Shown: positions 62,581 to 64,000 of the stretch, in pieces | How positions within the stretch are numbered: position 1 is the first letter of the stretch | Layout: every line of letters begins with the position of its first letter | NCBI RefSeq assembly: GCF_009650765.1 | Contig: NZ_CP045740.1 | Span: forward strand, 5,866,001 to 5,930,000 | Direction: 5' to 3' | Length of the DNA stretch: 64,000 bases | Source of the DNA: Streptomyces sp. SUK 48 | GTDB lineage: Bacteria; Actinomycetota; Actinomycetes; Streptomycetales; Streptomycetaceae | Position numbers and translations under genes: made by a program | Notes under the pieces: generated by a model | Told to the model about the DNA's origin: nothing | The model's input: the letters and a program-made list of their open reading frames with translations, nothing else | Database searches by the model: none

Positions 62581-63810
62581 TCAGGGGGAGACCGGGGTCT
62601 CCTGACGGGCGGGGAAGGGGTGGAGGGGGGTGGTCGGCGGAGAGGTGGTCGTGCGCCACAGGCGGTGGGCGGCGAGCAGGGTGGCGGTGGCCAGCAGGGC
62701 GTTGCGCAGGAGCAGGAGGGTGATGCCGTACCAGTCGCTGGTGACCACGTGCACGAAGCCGACGGGGAACTCCAGGACGGTCAGGAGGGAAGCCGCCAGG
62801 ACGAGGAGGGCGGGCACGGTCATCCGGGAGGCGCGGTGGGTGAGGCAGACGGCGGCCAGGCCGATCAGCCAGACCAGGTACTGGGGGCTGATCACCCGGC
62901 TCGTGGTGGTGAACAGGAGGACGGCGGTCAGCGCCGCGTCCGTCAGGGTGTGCGGCGGGAAGCGGCGGGCCCTCAGACGCCACAGCAGCAGCCAGCCGAA
63001 CGCGCCCGCCGACAGGGCCAGCGCCGCCGCGCTCACCTCGGGCACGTACGGGCCCAGGAACTCGATCGAGCCGTAGTTCAGCAGCACCTGCCCGCTCCAG
63101 CCGAAGTGCCGGGCCACATGGAAGACCAGGGCGCCCAGCGACTCCACCTCCGTACCCCGCTCCCGCTGGAAGGTCAGGAAGGTGAACGCGCCCGGCATCC
63201 ACAGGGCGAACCCCGCCGCGAGCGCCGCCCCGGTCACCGCCGCCGACCCCCACGCGCGGCGCCGCACCGCACCCGCCAGCAGCAGCGCCGGCCACACCTT
63301 CAGCAGCGCCCCGAACGCCGTCAGCGCGCCCATCACCCGGGGATGCCGGGCCCCCGCGAGCAGCGCGGCCACGGCCACCGCGGTCACCATCACGTCGTAG
63401 CGCGCGTACACCGTCGGCCCGAGCAGCGGTACGCCCACCACCCACACCCAGGCCCCGCGCCGGGAGCGGCCGGGCCGCCGGGCCGAGCGCAGCAGCAGCG
63501 CCAGGACCACCAGGTCGGCGAGGAACGCCAGCACGAAGAAGGCGTGCGGGTAGGACAGGAACGGCAGCAGGCCGGGTGCCAGGATCGCCAGCGCGGCGGC
63601 CGGCGGGTACTGCCAGGTGACGTCGTCCAGCGGGAACGTGCCCTGGCGCAGCACCTCGTACCAGTTGCGGTAGATCACCGACACATCGGTGGTGACGTCC
63701 GGGCCGGGGAAGACGTACACCCCGAGGACGAAGAGCAGCAGCACCGCACGGGTGACGCACCAGGTCGCGAGCAGGTACGCCGGCGAGCGCCGGGCGTCCT
63801 TGGTCTCCAC
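62581..63810 (-). CDS. GT87/DUF2029 family membrane glycosyltransferase
   Basis: The product is 409 aa with about ten membrane helices. The first outer loop has YRNWYEVLRQGTFPLDDVTW and QYPPAAALAILAP, the acidic and QYPP motifs of GT-C enzymes using polyprenyl-phosphate mannose. The mycobacterial relatives build phosphatidylinositol mannosides and lipomannan. The GTG at 63810 follows AGGGGAA. The next gene, divergent, is a GT4 glycosyltransferase resembling PimB, which supports a role in mannolipid or cell-surface glycan synthesis. Confidence 0.87.
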   Translation of the reverse strand: METKDARRSPAYLLATWCVTRAVLLLFVLGVYVFPGPDVTTDVSVIYRNWYEVLRQGTFPLDDVTWQYPPAAALAILAPGLLPFLSYPHAFFVLAFLADLVVLALLLRSARRPGRSRRGAWVWVVGVPLLGPTVYARYDVMVTAVAVAALLAGARHPRVMGALTAFGALLKVWPALLLAGAVRRRAWGSAAVTGAALAAGFALWMPGAFTFLTFQRERGTEVESLGALVFHVARHFGWSGQVLLNYGSIEFLGPYVPEVSAAALALSAGAFGWLLLWRLRARRFPPHTLTDAALTAVLLFTTTSRVISPQYLVWLIGLAAVCLTHRASRMTVPALLVLAASLLTVLEFPVGFVHVVTSDWYGITLLLLRNALLATATLLAAHRLWRTTTSPPTTPLHPFPARQETPVSP

Positions 63811-63941
63811 GTGTTCCCCTGCCGTTCGATTCCGTTTCGAGTCCCGTGCCGGGGGACCATGATGTCCCGAGCGCCCCGGACCGTGCCAACGCGGCGGTCG
63901 TCGCCCGGCGCCGGACGGCCGATTCGGTAGGGTCGGCGGCG

Positions 63942-64000
63942 ATGCACAAGACCCTGATCGTGACCAACGACTTCCCGCCCCGCCCGGGTGGCATCCAGGC
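63942..64000 (+). CDS. GT4 glycosyltransferase, N-terminal fragment (runs off the window)
   Basis: Only the first 19 codons plus two bases are present: MHKTLIVTNDFPPRPGGIQ. The PPRPGGIQ loop is the nucleotide-sugar-side start of GT4 enzymes such as PimB, the mannosyltransferase of phosphatidylinositol mannoside synthesis. A TAGGGT box lies 8 nt before the ATG. Assignment beyond family level needs the rest of the gene. Confidence 0.7.
   Translation, partial: MHKTLIVTNDFPPRPGGIQ

Overview
This 64 kb window is very GC-rich chromosomal DNA with long, tightly packed genes, frequent GTG starts and many four-base stop/start overlaps. It carries an actinobacterial respiratory chain (cytochrome bcc with a di-haem QcrC, plus an aa3 oxidase), PspA with its small partner, large NlpC/P60 secreted proteins, DUF3043 and DUF4331 proteins, and a SAM-IV-type riboswitch. 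Together these point to Streptomyces or a close relative. The gene order looks like the conserved core of a Streptomyces chromosome; I judge this from memory, not from a search. I see no insertion sequence, integrase, prophage, CRISPR array, rRNA or tRNA.

Layout. 1-9 kb: lipoate genes (lipA fragment, lipB), a helix-turn-helix/TPR-like regulator, an FAD oxidoreductase, a GNAT acetyltransferase, a MarP-like membrane serine protease divergent from a PGRP-type amidase, a DUF4240 protein and a WYL regulator. 9-18 kb: 2-oxoacid dehydrogenase genes (aceE, a GntR regulator, a two-lipoyl-domain E2, lpd), then leucyl aminopeptidase. 18-26 kb: lower-ligand cobalamin genes cobS, cobT and a cobU fusion, interleaved with membrane proteins, one of them frameshifted, and with a striking Pro/Glu repeat that follows the cobT stop codon in frame. 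26-36 kb: envelope stress and surface genes (HtrA-type lipoprotein protease, methyltransferase, DUF3043, pspA, pspAA, a NarL-type two-component system, an RND permease). 36-42 kb: nadA, erpA-type Fe-S carrier, DUF4331 protein, an unknown membrane protein, a small ORF and a PfkB kinase. 42-53 kb: a cysteine desulfurase-TusA fusion divergent from ctaC-ctaD-ctaF, an L,D-transpeptidase, a degenerate lone receiver, then ctaE-qcrC-qcrA-qcrB. 53-64 kb: trpD, a SAM-IV riboswitch controlling a class V aminotransferase, a stand-alone Lrp/AsnC ligand domain and rhomboid protease, a zinc ribbon protein, an NYN-domain protein, a tandem pair of NlpC/P60 hydrolases, a gluzincin lipoprotein, a GT87 mannosyltransferase-like protein and the start of a GT4 glycosyltransferase.

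How the genes work together. LipA/LipB supply lipoyl groups to the E2 protein encoded a few kilobases away, which with AceE and Lpd forms a 2-oxoacid dehydrogenase. The resulting NADH and quinol feed the bcc-aa3 chain encoded at 43-53 kb. Fe-S carrier and sulfur-transfer genes (erpA, desulfurase-TusA, SAM-regulated PLP enzyme) lie among enzymes that need Fe-S clusters (LipA, NadA, QcrA).

The most interesting unexplained signals are: the interrupted Pro/Glu tail behind cobT; the SAM-IV-controlled PLP enzyme with a six-codon ORF in its leader; perfect palindromes at the aceE promoter, between the MarP-like and amidase genes, upstream of the PfkB kinase and across the ctaE start; a G-run frameshift in a rhomboid-like membrane gene; and a recurring TANNNT-N6/7-start arrangement suggesting many leaderless transcripts. 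I found no clear-cut new multi-gene system.
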